Source: Mesoaciditoga sp.
Lineage (GTDB): Bacteria; Thermotogota; Thermotogae; Mesoaciditogales; Mesoaciditogaceae
Assembly: GCA_015491995.1 (NCBI GenBank)
Contig: WGFY01000071.1
Span: forward strand, 1 to 64,000
Reading direction: 5' to 3'
Length of the DNA: 64,000 nt
Shown here: one piece after another, positions 38,192-47,712 of the stretch
How the letters are laid out: every line of letters starts with the position of its first letter
How positions within the stretch are numbered: position 1 is the first letter of the stretch
The notes under the pieces: model-generated
Seen by the model: the letters and a program-made list of their open reading frames with translations, nothing else
Told to the model about the DNA's origin: nothing
Databases searched by the model: none
Translations under genes and position numbers: made by a program

Positions 38192-38935
38192 ATGAAAACT
38201 TTAATGGTCACAAGTGGCAAAGGCGGAGTGGGAAAATCCACGGTTGCCGTTAATCTCGCGATGGAGCTTTCTTTAAGTGGTTACAACGTTGGGCTTATGG
38301 ATGTCGATATCCATGGTCCAAATGATCACATAATGCTTGGGATAGACAAACCTAAGATAATGACTGATGGTAAGCGTTTTACGCCTATCGAAGTTGGAAG
38401 CTTGAAATTCATGACAATTGCATCTGCAATAGAAAACGATACTCCGATAATATGGAGAGGTCCGTTGAAGGCAAAACTCATAGATCAATTCATCCAAGAT
38501 ACGGCATGGGGTGAGTTGGACTACATGATACTTGACTTTCCACCCGGAAGTGGAGATGAACCTCTTGAGGTCCTGAAAGTGTATGACAACAAAATGGATG
38601 GCGCTGTAATTGTTACCACGCCTCAGAAGGTTGCGCTTGGAGATGTTGAAAAGATCATGAATTTTTTGAAAAAAATGAAAGTTCCGATAATAGGGATTTG
38701 GGAGAATATGTCTTACTACACATGTCCCCATTGTGGGAAACGGCATTATCTTTTTGGGAAGCACACTGATGAATTGGCAGAGAAGATGGATGTCGATGTG
38801 ATCGCGAGAATACCGCTTATTCCGGAAATAGGAGAAAGATTTGGAGCGGTCAATCTCTTCCTTACGCGAAGTGAGGGTGAGGTAAGAGAAAAATTCGAGA
38901 AGGCCGTCAAAGAAATAGTTGAGGAATTAGGCTGA
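38192..38935 (+). CDS. Mrp/NBP35-family Fe-S carrier ATPase
   Basis: TSGKGGVGKSTVAVNLA, DVDIHGPN, NMSYYTCPHCGKRHYLFG with CPHC. Confidence 0.93.
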   Translation: MKTLMVTSGKGGVGKSTVAVNLAMELSLSGYNVGLMDVDIHGPNDHIMLGIDKPKIMTDGKRFTPIEVGSLKFMTIASAIENDTPIIWRGPLKAKLIDQFIQDTAWGELDYMILDFPPGSGDEPLEVLKVYDNKMDGAVIVTTPQKVALGDVEKIMNFLKKMKVPIIGIWENMSYYTCPHCGKRHYLFGKHTDELAEKMDVDVIARIPLIPEIGERFGAVNLFLTRSEGEVREKFEKAVKEIVEELG

Positions 38936-38954
38936 GACCTTTTAAAAGGGGGGT

Positions 38955-39974
38955 ATGATGAGAAAACAACGTATTAGATTAGGAGTGATTGGAGCTGGCA
39001 TAGCGGCGAAAAAACTACATCTTCCAGCTCTTAGAAAACTTTCCGATTTTTACGAGATCACGGCCGTTACAAGTGGGCACATAGAAGGTGCTGAAGAATT
39101 TTCTCAAATGCTCGACAACAAGGCGCAAGTTTTCAACAATTACCATCACCTCATAGTTTCTGGCATGATAGATGCAGTTGATGTGGCAGTTCCACCACAA
39201 TTCAACTTCGATATAGTGCAAGATGCACTTAGGAACGGGATCCATGTGATATGTGAAAAGCCAATTGCCGAAAATACGATGTCAGCCAAAAAAATTTTGA
39301 AATTGGCAAGGGCATATGATAAAGTTTTTGTTCTCGCGGAAAGTCAACGCTACGATCCGGAGCTAAAACATATTTCAGAGCTGATTCGAATAGGAAAAAT
39401 TGGAAAGCCATCTTTGTTTGACTGGAATGTCATCGTTAACTTTAGGGAAAGCAACGAATATGTCAAAACTTCGTGGAGGAAAGCCCCAAAACATATCGGT
39501 GGTTTTCTTTCAGATGGAGGAGTTCACCATATGGCGGTATTGCGCGAGATATTTGGAGAAGTGGAAGAAGTTTCGGCAATGGTAACCAAGGTGAACGGTC
39601 AAATTGGCGGAGAAGATACGATGACGTTGAGTATGCAATTTAAAAGTGGGATGATCGGGAATTATTCTGTGAGTTACGGTCTTCGAGCGCCTGCACACAA
39701 GAGTTTAAAAATATACGGGACTTCCGGTAAGATGCGGGTTACTCCACGAGAAATAGAAGTGATCAAAGAAAATGAGGAAATAGAGAAATATCCAGCACAG
39801 ATAGTGAATCTCTTTGAAGAAGAGTTCAAGGAGTTCTATCGTGCCGTTGCCGAGAACGCATCTGTTAAAACGGGCACTCCAGAATCAGCTTTGATTGATT
39901 TAGCCATTATAGAGGCAGGCGTAAGATCTTCAAAATTAGGCTGTGTGGTTAAAATTGACGAATTACTTGAATAA
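38955..39974 (+). CDS. Gfo/Idh/MocA-family oxidoreductase
   Basis: RLGVIGAGIAAKKLHLPAL, VICEKPIAENT, GGVHHMAVLREIFGE. Confidence 0.9.
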   Translation: MMRKQRIRLGVIGAGIAAKKLHLPALRKLSDFYEITAVTSGHIEGAEEFSQMLDNKAQVFNNYHHLIVSGMIDAVDVAVPPQFNFDIVQDALRNGIHVICEKPIAENTMSAKKILKLARAYDKVFVLAESQRYDPELKHISELIRIGKIGKPSLFDWNVIVNFRESNEYVKTSWRKAPKHIGGFLSDGGVHHMAVLREIFGEVEEVSAMVTKVNGQIGGEDTMTLSMQFKSGMIGNYSVSYGLRAPAHKSLKIYGTSGKMRVTPREIEVIKENEEIEKYPAQIVNLFEEEFKEFYRAVAENASVKTGTPESALIDLAIIEAGVRSSKLGCVVKIDELLE

Positions 39975-40455
39975 AATAGTTTTAGAGACGCCCATCGGTA
40001 ACCTTTACGTCTTGGGGAAAAATGAGAAAATAGTGCGCATAAGTTTTACCGACAAACCATTCTCCGATTCTAAAACCGTTAAAAAATTGTCAGGAATGAT
40101 GAGAAAAGCTGTTGAAGAGATGGAAGAATATTTCGGCGGGGAAAGAAAAAAGTTTGACTTTGACTTCACCTTTTTGAATGGGACGAATTTTCAAATATCC
40201 GTGTGGAAAGCAACTGAAAGAATTCAATATGGCAAGGTGAAATCCTATTCTGATATCGCACGTGAGATAGGAAGACCTAAGGCTTACAGAGCTGTGGCAA
40301 ATGCGTTGGGAGCCAATCCACTGGTCATCGTGGTGCCTTGCCATAGGATTATTTCCCAAAGTGGTATAGGCGGTTTCACTTCTGGAGTATGGAGAAAAAA
40401 ATGGCTCTTGGGCCATGAAAAAAACACGCACGAATTAGAGGAGGATATGTTATGA
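39943..40455 (+). CDS. ogt: Methylated-DNA-[protein]-cysteine S-methyltransferase
   Basis: PLVIVVPCHRIISQSGIGGFTSGVWRKKWLL; exact start uncertain. Confidence 0.93.
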   Translation: MWLKLTNYLNKIVLETPIGNLYVLGKNEKIVRISFTDKPFSDSKTVKKLSGMMRKAVEEMEEYFGGERKKFDFDFTFLNGTNFQISVWKATERIQYGKVKSYSDIAREIGRPKAYRAVANALGANPLVIVVPCHRIISQSGIGGFTSGVWRKKWLLGHEKNTHELEEDML

Positions 40456-41642
40456 TCGTTAAACCTTTTAAAGCGCTTAGGCCTGTAAAAGAATATGCCG
40501 AAAGGGTCCAATGCCCACCTTACGATGTTGTAAGCCTGAATGAGGCGAAAAAGGCGGTGAAAGATCCGTATTCTTTTATGAGTGTGATCAGGCCAGATGC
40601 CGTTGCAAAAGAAGGCGAGAGCATATATGAAGTGGCAAGCATGGAACTTAAAAGGCTTGTTGAAAAGAAGGTGTTAACACGCCATGAAAAGCCTGCTTTT
40701 TACATGTATTCTCAAATGATGAACGATCATTCACAAACTGGTTTGGTTGCGTGTGTTGATACCAGTGAATATCCAGAACGTATAAAACGTCATGAACTTA
40801 CAAGAGCTGACAAGGAAGAAGAAAGAACCAAACACATGCTCAGCACGCGTGCAAATACAGGGCAGGTGTTTCTCACGTATAAAAGCGTTGATGGAATAAA
40901 AAAACTCCTTGATCCTACAAAAGCAAATCTACTTTATGAGGTGAAAAGCGAAAACCCGGAAGTAATCCATCGTGTTTACTCAGTTGACGATCCCATGCTG
41001 ATAGATGAGATTACAAAAGCTTTTAGTGCGATACCTGCCTTTTACATAGCTGACGGACACCACAGGGCGTCCGCCTCCGCGCGCGTGTCCAAAGAAATTG
41101 GTGGGAACGGAGAATGGAATTATTTTATGGCCACTATTTTTCCACATGATGAACTCGACTTAATGGGCTACCATAGGATCGTAAAAGATTTGAACGGCAT
41201 GAGTGCTCAAGACTTTTTGGCCCGTGTTAAAATCGCCGGTTTTGATGTCTCTGCAGTTTCTAATGTGGTGGAACCAGCTGCAACTCACCATTTTGGAATG
41301 TATCTGAATGGGCGATGGTATGAACTTAGAGCACTTGACGTGGAAGAATCGGATCCGATAAAACGTTTAGATGTTTCCATATTGCAAGAAAGAATTTTAA
41401 GTGCGATATTTGCCATAACAGATCCAAGGACGGATCCAAAAATAGGTTTTGTAGGTGGAATTCATGGAGTAAATTCCTTGCAGAGCTTCGTCAACAGTGG
41501 AAAATACGCAGTTGCATTTGCACTTTATCCAACTCAAATAGAAGATGTCATGAATGTTGCCGACGCGAACTTGTTCATGCCGCCAAAATCAACTTGGTTT
41601 GAACCCAAATTACGTAGCGGTCTACTTGTACACACTTTTTGA
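40452..41642 (+). CDS. DUF1015-family protein
   Basis: VQCPPYDVVSLNEAK, FYIADGHHRASASARV. Confidence 0.88.
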   Translation: MIVKPFKALRPVKEYAERVQCPPYDVVSLNEAKKAVKDPYSFMSVIRPDAVAKEGESIYEVASMELKRLVEKKVLTRHEKPAFYMYSQMMNDHSQTGLVACVDTSEYPERIKRHELTRADKEEERTKHMLSTRANTGQVFLTYKSVDGIKKLLDPTKANLLYEVKSENPEVIHRVYSVDDPMLIDEITKAFSAIPAFYIADGHHRASASARVSKEIGGNGEWNYFMATIFPHDELDLMGYHRIVKDLNGMSAQDFLARVKIAGFDVSAVSNVVEPAATHHFGMYLNGRWYELRALDVEESDPIKRLDVSILQERILSAIFAITDPRTDPKIGFVGGIHGVNSLQSFVNSGKYAVAFALYPTQIEDVMNVADANLFMPPKSTWFEPKLRSGLLVHTF

Positions 41643-41693
41643 AAAGCTTAAAATTCACTGAGTTTTACGAATTTTGAAAGGAGAGGAGTCAAA

Positions 41694-42176
41694 ATGAGCG
41701 AATTCAAAGTGGTGAGTTTTATAATTGGAGATGAAGAGTACGCGTTGGATATAATGAAAATAGACAGTATCATAGAGATAAAAAAGATATTAAGCATACC
41801 ACAATCTCCGCCTTTTGTTGAGGGAGTTATAAACTTTCGCGGAACCGTTGTCCCGGTGATAAACGGAAGAAAGAAATTTCTTATCAAATCGTTGAAAAAT
41901 GGGGATAAACGAAGTGAAAGGGCAATAGTCGTGAATTTTGAAAATAAGAAAGTTGCCATACTCGTTGATGAGGTTAAAGAAGTTCTTACACTTTCTCAGA
42001 ACACCCTGGAAGAACCTCCATCAGAGATTTCTGATGTTTCTAACGAATACATAAGTGCGATTGCCAACATAGATGGGCGCATGATAATCATCCTTGATGC
42101 CGGTAAAATCTTGAACAGGAAAGAAAGTTCAGAGATATCCAATATGGTAAAAAAAGAAAGTGTTGAGGGGAGGTAG
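41694..42176 (+). CDS. cheW: Chemotaxis coupling protein CheW
   Basis: VSFIIGDEEYALDIMKIDSIIEI, FVEGVINFRGTVVPVINGRKKF. Confidence 0.93.
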   Translation: MSEFKVVSFIIGDEEYALDIMKIDSIIEIKKILSIPQSPPFVEGVINFRGTVVPVINGRKKFLIKSLKNGDKRSERAIVVNFENKKVAILVDEVKEVLTLSQNTLEEPPSEISDVSNEYISAIANIDGRMIIILDAGKILNRKESSEISNMVKKESVEGR

Positions 42177-42210
42177 TGTGATGCTTTCATCAAGTATCAC
42201 ATGACGTTCT

Positions 42211-43524
42211 TTGAATGTGAACAGAGCTTTTATAGAGCATGAAACGGGTCATTTCGGATGGCTTAAGGAAAAAATGAATGAATTTGGCGTTGAAGTGTTA
42301 ACAAAAAATGACTTTAACGATCTTTTCAATCTTAATTCTGAAATTTCGAAAACTGCTGAAAACAACGTTGAAGGTATAGATCTAATGGCGATAGATCTTG
42401 AAGAAAAGCCAACCAAGCTGGATGAGAATTCAATATTGAACGGTATCGAGCCTTGGAAATATTCCGTGATTTACTCATGCATGAAAAATTACAGGAATTC
42501 CATTATTCTGGTTGATCCAGATGATTTTGAATTGGTTATAGAATCTCTGAACGAATGTGGTGACATAACTCTGCAAGACAGAAGACTTTTATCGCTTAAA
42601 GCCTTGTACAGGCTGTTGAGAATAGGATCGTTAACTCACAAAGAGTTGAGTGAGCTTTTCGCGACAGAAAAGTTTGAAACTTTGATATTGGAAGAGATCG
42701 TACCATTACGTTATGGAGAGAATCCCCATCAATTTGCACACATATCAAAAGTGGCAAAAGAAAATGCTTTTTTTGATTTTGTGGACGAAGATACGCTGTT
42801 CGGTATGAGCTACAACAACCTCATAGATCTTCATCTTGCGATGGTAACTCTTAAAAATCTTGGTGGTAGATTCGCCATTAGAGTTCATCATGGAAGTATA
42901 GTAGAGGTCAAGAGACAAAACCTTGATTTCAAAGAGGCACGAGGAGTGCTTGTGGCCAACTTCATAAACGATGATTTGACAAAAGCACTTAAAGAAAATG
43001 AATTGGACGTGGTGGCACTTCCGAACACTTCAAAGATAAAAGCAAGGAAAATTTTGGATTTTGATGAAGATAAAATTGTTTTGAGCGATAGAACATACAG
43101 ATATCTTGATAAGAACTTCATCATTCAAACTTCTGATCCATTGAATGAGATGCGTTTCATCTCTGAAGAAAACGATGAGCAATACAAATGGGCGAATGTG
43201 ATCGCCGCACTTTCAAATTCCATGGCCTGTTGTATATTTAAAGGTGGTGAAATGTTGGCGCTTGGAAGTGGTCAACCAGATCAGATTGATGCATTGGAGA
43301 TAGCTCTGATACGTGCCAAAAGAGAATCTAAAGATGTCACTGGCGCCATATTCGCGTTTGATGGCCCTATAAAAGATATGAGAGTGGTTGATGCTTTGAT
43401 CATGATCGGATCCGGAACGATCATCGAACCTGGTGGATCCAAAAAAGACAAAAAGGTCAAAGAAAGAATAGAAACCGCTGGCATGAAAATCGTTTTTTCA
43501 GGAAAAAGGCGGTACAAACATTGA
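42211..43524 (+). CDS. PurH (AICAR transformylase/IMP cyclohydrolase)-like protein with degenerate catalytic motifs
   Basis: LRYGENPHQFA, FGMSYNNLIDLHLA, ALGSGQPDQIDALEIAL, PGGSKKDKKVKERIETAGMKIVFSGKRRYKH; TTG (or GTG 42217) start. Confidence 0.75.
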   Translation: MNVNRAFIEHETGHFGWLKEKMNEFGVEVLTKNDFNDLFNLNSEISKTAENNVEGIDLMAIDLEEKPTKLDENSILNGIEPWKYSVIYSCMKNYRNSIILVDPDDFELVIESLNECGDITLQDRRLLSLKALYRLLRIGSLTHKELSELFATEKFETLILEEIVPLRYGENPHQFAHISKVAKENAFFDFVDEDTLFGMSYNNLIDLHLAMVTLKNLGGRFAIRVHHGSIVEVKRQNLDFKEARGVLVANFINDDLTKALKENELDVVALPNTSKIKARKILDFDEDKIVLSDRTYRYLDKNFIIQTSDPLNEMRFISEENDEQYKWANVIAALSNSMACCIFKGGEMLALGSGQPDQIDALEIALIRAKRESKDVTGAIFAFDGPIKDMRVVDALIMIGSGTIIEPGGSKKDKKVKERIETAGMKIVFSGKRRYKH

Positions 43525-44531
43525 AAATGGTAAAAGTTGGTCTTGTTGGCCTTGGAACTGTTGGTGGCGGTTTTTACGATATATCAAAAAAGAGGAAGGA
43601 ATTTCAGATCACTAAAATATTGAACAGATCTGAAAGAAAATACGTTACTCACTATGTTCCTGACGAGATGATAGCAAGCGATCTGCATGATCTGATTGAA
43701 AGAGTTGACATCGTTGTGGAAGCGGTGGGAGGGATTGATTTTCCCAACAAGGTGATATCTCAAGCGCTTATCAGTGGAAAAGATGTCGTGACGGCTAACA
43801 AAGCGTTGATCGCCGATAAAGGAGATGAACTTCTCAAACTTTCCGAGAAAATGGGAAGGAAATTGCTTTTCGGTGCAAGTGTGGGAGGAGGAATGCCTGC
43901 TCTTCTTAACCTTCAATACCATTCTTTAGGAAAGGTAACACGTGTTTATGGAATTCTCAACGCAACTTCAAATTTCGTGCTTTCAAAAATGTCTCAAGGA
44001 ATGGACATGTCAAGAGCTGTCAAAATAGCCCAAGAAGAAGGATATGCCGAGCAAGATCCAAGCGACGATATTTCCGGAATGGATGCCACACGCAAACTTG
44101 CGATAATATGTGCATACATCACAGGAAAACTTCCGAACTTGAAAGGTATCTTTGTAAACCAGCTCCAAATTAACCAAGAACAAATATCGTACGTTGAAAG
44201 CATGGAAATGGTTGTGAAACCGATAGCCTACATGAAGATCAAAAGCAATGGAATTGAATTATGGGTTGGACCAGCAGCACTTTCTAAAAATTCTAAGATG
44301 GCCAAAACAAACGGAACTGAAAATTGTTTGATCATCGAAGGCGAAAGCGGGATCAATTCTTTAACAGGTGTAGGCGCTGGTCGAAATCCAACGGCATTTT
44401 CCGTGATGGCAGACGTCATATCAATTGCAAAAGGCAATGCTACACTTCCTTATTTTAAAAAAGATGAAACCCTTAACATTTTAGAACCGGCCTTCAAAGA
44501 GATAAAAGGTGTAAAAATAATCGACACTTAA
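43521..44531 (+). CDS. hom: Homoserine dehydrogenase
   Basis: VGLVGLGTVGGGFYD, DVVTANKALIA, GASVGGGMPAL, GILNATSNFVLSKM, EEGYAEQDPSDDISGMDATRKLAI; no ACT domain. Confidence 0.92.
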   Translation: MKMVKVGLVGLGTVGGGFYDISKKRKEFQITKILNRSERKYVTHYVPDEMIASDLHDLIERVDIVVEAVGGIDFPNKVISQALISGKDVVTANKALIADKGDELLKLSEKMGRKLLFGASVGGGMPALLNLQYHSLGKVTRVYGILNATSNFVLSKMSQGMDMSRAVKIAQEEGYAEQDPSDDISGMDATRKLAIICAYITGKLPNLKGIFVNQLQINQEQISYVESMEMVVKPIAYMKIKSNGIELWVGPAALSKNSKMAKTNGTENCLIIEGESGINSLTGVGAGRNPTAFSVMADVISIAKGNATLPYFKKDETLNILEPAFKEIKGVKIIDT

Positions 44532-45343
44532 GCCCTTTCAACGATCCAATCGACTATCGTTTTCCTGAATTCATGAGAAAGTTTTGGATCACAAAAGATC
44601 TCATGATAGGCTCCTTTGAAGATCTTCATCTTTTTGTCCTGTGATGATATCTTTGAAAAGAGTCTTTTCGTTCCTTTATTTGGAACTACCTTGTCTTGTT
44701 CTCCTGCAAGCAGTAGTACCGGCAGCGTGAATTCGTTCGCTTTTTCAAAGAGGATGTCTATGTTCTTGAACATCTCTGCTGCCAATCTCGCACTGATTTT
44801 GCTATGAACAAGTGGATCGCTTGTGTACTCCTTAACTACGTCGTCGTTTCTCGACAAATCTTTTGGATCTATATCATTGTTAAAGGTTAGAGTTGGCAAA
44901 ATGGAAGAAAATAGCTTTACCAAGAGTTTCAAAACACCTGAAACGTTTTCGAATGTAAAAGCGCCACTTGAAAGGATAACCCCTTTAGCAGCACTGTTGG
45001 GGTATTCTTCAACGAATCTGGCGGTTATGAGTCCTCCAAGGCTATGACCTAAGATGAAGAGAGGAACATCACACTTTTCACCTTCAACGAAGAAGTTCAG
45101 ATCATCCAAAAAATTTTTGAAGGATCTAACATGTCCTTTTTTTCCAGGATTTTCACCATGTCCCCTTTGATCAAAACCAACCATTTCAACATTTGCTTCG
45201 CTGAACTCATCGAAGATCACATCATAACGTCCCACATGTTCACCCAATCCATGGACTACAACGAGCTTTGCCTTGCGATCTTTGACAGTCCATCTTTTAA
45301 CGGTCGTTTCTCTACCGTTTATGTCAATTTTTTCTGTTTTCAC
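44528..45343 (-). CDS. Alpha/beta hydrolase, lysophospholipase/monoacylglycerol-lipase-like
   Basis: VVHGLGEHVGRYD, GFDQRGHGENPGKKGHV, ILGHSLGGLITARF. Confidence 0.9.
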   Translation of the reverse strand: MKTEKIDINGRETTVKRWTVKDRKAKLVVVHGLGEHVGRYDVIFDEFSEANVEMVGFDQRGHGENPGKKGHVRSFKNFLDDLNFFVEGEKCDVPLFILGHSLGGLITARFVEEYPNSAAKGVILSSGAFTFENVSGVLKLLVKLFSSILPTLTFNNDIDPKDLSRNDDVVKEYTSDPLVHSKISARLAAEMFKNIDILFEKANEFTLPVLLLAGEQDKVVPNKGTKRLFSKISSQDKKMKIFKGAYHEIFCDPKLSHEFRKTIVDWIVERA

Positions 45344-45552
45344 AACAAATTCCCCCTTTAAGTCGAAATACCATCGAAGATATTTTAACAGAAAATCAAG
45401 TGATCTGTTAAAATTCTCTTATACCCAATACGTTTTAGATTTGCGACTTTCCATGCTTTAAGCGAGTAGAGCCGATGCGTCCTGTTGTGTCTATCAATTT
45501 GGTTTGGCGTGTGGATTTGGATTGAAGTGAGTGAACAGGAGGAGGATACAAT

Positions 45553-46275
45553 TTGAAAAAAATGGATGAGTCAAAAGTTGAGAAAGTCCTCGGAGTTTTA
45601 GGCGGAATGGGTCCAGCAGCGTCAGCCAGATTTTTGGAACTGATGGCTGAAAAAGTTCCGGTTAAACGTGATCAAGAACACCCTAAGATCATCATGCTCT
45701 CAGATCCACAAATTCCGGACAGAGGGGAAGCCATTCTAAAAAACGGCAAGGATCCGAGCGAAGTTATAAAGAGGGACCTTTTAAAAATCGTGGAATGGGG
45801 CGCGGATTTGTTGGCCGTTCCGTGTAACACGGCACATATCTTTATAGAAAAATTCCTTGACCAACTGCCAGTTCCACTGATAAGCATAGTGAAGTCAACC
45901 GTTAAGATGGCATCGATTAGAAGTGTGAATGGAGTTTGGTTTCTCTCCACAAAAGCGACAAAGAAAAGTGGTATTTACGAAAAACACGCTCAAAAATACA
46001 ATCTCCCGCTTTATCGTGTTAGCGAGGAAATAAGCGGTAAAGCTCAGCGTGTTATAAAAATCGTTAAAGCAAACGATAAAGAAAAAGCCGCGTTTTTTAT
46101 GAAAGAGATCGTCACAGAATTATGGCACGAAAAAGATCTTCCAATTCTTGCCGCTTGCACCGAATTGCCACTTGCATATGAAGCAAGTGGGCTTCCAATG
46201 GAAAAAATGGTGTCAAGCCTTGATGCTCTCGCCAGTGCTTGTATTGAAGAGTTATATGGCGAAAAGCAGGGATGA
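45553..46275 (+). CDS. Aspartate/glutamate racemase family protein
   Basis: GVLGGMGPAASARFLELM, AVPCNTAHIF, ILAACTELPLAYE; TTG start. Confidence 0.9.
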   Translation: MKKMDESKVEKVLGVLGGMGPAASARFLELMAEKVPVKRDQEHPKIIMLSDPQIPDRGEAILKNGKDPSEVIKRDLLKIVEWGADLLAVPCNTAHIFIEKFLDQLPVPLISIVKSTVKMASIRSVNGVWFLSTKATKKSGIYEKHAQKYNLPLYRVSEEISGKAQRVIKIVKANDKEKAAFFMKEIVTELWHEKDLPILAACTELPLAYEASGLPMEKMVSSLDALASACIEELYGEKQG

Positions 46276-46311
46276 CTCACGAGCCATCCCGATGCTTAAG
46301 CTGACAACATG

Positions 46312-47232
46312 TCATCTCATATTTGATTCTATTTCTGCCATCCCTTCTTTGAAGTAAGCGTAAGGCATATCTGGGGTGTTGTGGGCAAATCCAATTTCAC
46401 CGTGCCGATCAACCATGATTATCCCAGCTTCCGTCCCAACCGTGTTGTCAAGATAGTTCATCACGGCTTCAGCAGCATGCGGGGCATCCAAGCCCATTCT
46501 TAAAAAATCCGCAGCTACCTTGGTTATCAACACTCTCATCATTCCTTCACCTAATCCGGTTGACGAAGCGGCACCATTTGGTGTCGCATAGGTTCCAGCT
46601 CCTGGGATAGGTGTATCTCCAACTCTCCCGAGAAATTTCAAGAAAACCCCTCCGGTAGATGTTGCAGCAGCAGTTTCGCCGTGTGAATCAACGGCCACAG
46701 CTCCAACTGTTCCGTGGAGAAATTCAGGATGTTCCTGAAAGAGTTTTCTGAGCTTTGGCCAATCTTTGTAATCACCGTTTATGAATTGCTTTCGATATTT
46801 TTCCCACTGTTTTTTTCTCTCTTGAGTGGTTGGATCGTGAGGTTCAGAACCCATGAGTTTGGCGAAGTCATTGGCACCATTTCCTGCCAACAGCACATGA
46901 TCCGTTTTTTCCATAACTTTTTTTGCAAGGCTTATCGGGTGCCGAATGTTTTTAACCCCTGCAACGGCTCCAAAATCGAGATTAGGACCGTAGGCGATTG
47001 CAGCGTCCATCTCCACTTCTCCGTCAAAGGTTAAGACCGCCCCTGTTCCCGCATTGAAAGTGGGATCATCTTCTAAAACCTTTACAGCTGCTTCAACGGC
47101 GTCAATGGATCTTCCATCCTTTTTCAAAACGTCAAGACCGGCTTCCACCGCTTTTTTGATCCCAATTTCGATCCTTTCAGGATCTTTTGAACGAATGTTC
47201 CCAGCTCCACCATGAACTATTATGGCGTACAA
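46312..47232 (-). CDS. Isoaspartyl peptidase / L-asparaginase (Ntn hydrolase)
   Basis: YAIIVHGGAGNI, HGTVGAVAVDSHGETAAATSTGG (Thr nucleophile); TTG start at 47232. Confidence 0.92.
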   Translation of the reverse strand: MYAIIVHGGAGNIRSKDPERIEIGIKKAVEAGLDVLKKDGRSIDAVEAAVKVLEDDPTFNAGTGAVLTFDGEVEMDAAIAYGPNLDFGAVAGVKNIRHPISLAKKVMEKTDHVLLAGNGANDFAKLMGSEPHDPTTQERKKQWEKYRKQFINGDYKDWPKLRKLFQEHPEFLHGTVGAVAVDSHGETAAATSTGGVFLKFLGRVGDTPIPGAGTYATPNGAASSTGLGEGMMRVLITKVAADFLRMGLDAPHAAEAVMNYLDNTVGTEAGIIMVDRHGEIGFAHNTPDMPYAYFKEGMAEIESNMR

Positions 47233-47260
47233 AGCACTCCCTCCTTCTGTACCAAAAGTA

Positions 47261-47698
47261 TCATTTTTGTTTTCTAACGCTTCTCTCCAATGCAAGATCA
47301 TCCATAATCTTCTGCTCCTCTCTGATCATAGCCAGATCGTACGCATCTTTTTGAAGCTGTTTAAGATTTTGCAACGCTTTATGTTCTCTATAAAGCTTAG
47401 CGTACTTTTCCCTGAGATCGTCAAGATGCTTTTCCATTGAAGAGAGTTTTGAAACCAACATCTTACGGTTGGTGTATAAAGACTGTATGTAATTCATCCA
47501 TTCTAAGATCACATGAACGCCTTTGGTTTCATCATCCATTTTCTTTTGAGATTTTGATATTTCTTCGGTCATTTCTTCCACATCTGTCCTCAATTTCTCA
47601 ATTTCTTTGTTCACTTTTGATATTTCAATTTTGAGTAACTCCACAGATGAACTTTTGACATCGAGTAATTTTTGAAGGCTGAATTTGAATTTTCTCAC
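47261..47698 (-). CDS. fliJ: FliJ-like flagellar coiled-coil protein
   Basis: MRKFKFSLQKLLDVKSSSVELLKIEISKVNKEIEKL; coiled coil; C-term EEQKIMDDLALERSVRK. Confidence 0.7.
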   Translation of the reverse strand: MRKFKFSLQKLLDVKSSSVELLKIEISKVNKEIEKLRTDVEEMTEEISKSQKKMDDETKGVHVILEWMNYIQSLYTNRKMLVSKLSSMEKHLDDLREKYAKLYREHKALQNLKQLQKDAYDLAMIREEQKIMDDLALERSVRKQK

Positions 47699-47712
47699 GT
47701 TTTTCTCCTAAC

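Noticed and set aside
46267-46288. GGGATG...CATCCC stem-loop between convergent genes
   Set aside because: Short imperfect stem without a T-tract on either strand; too weak to call a terminator.
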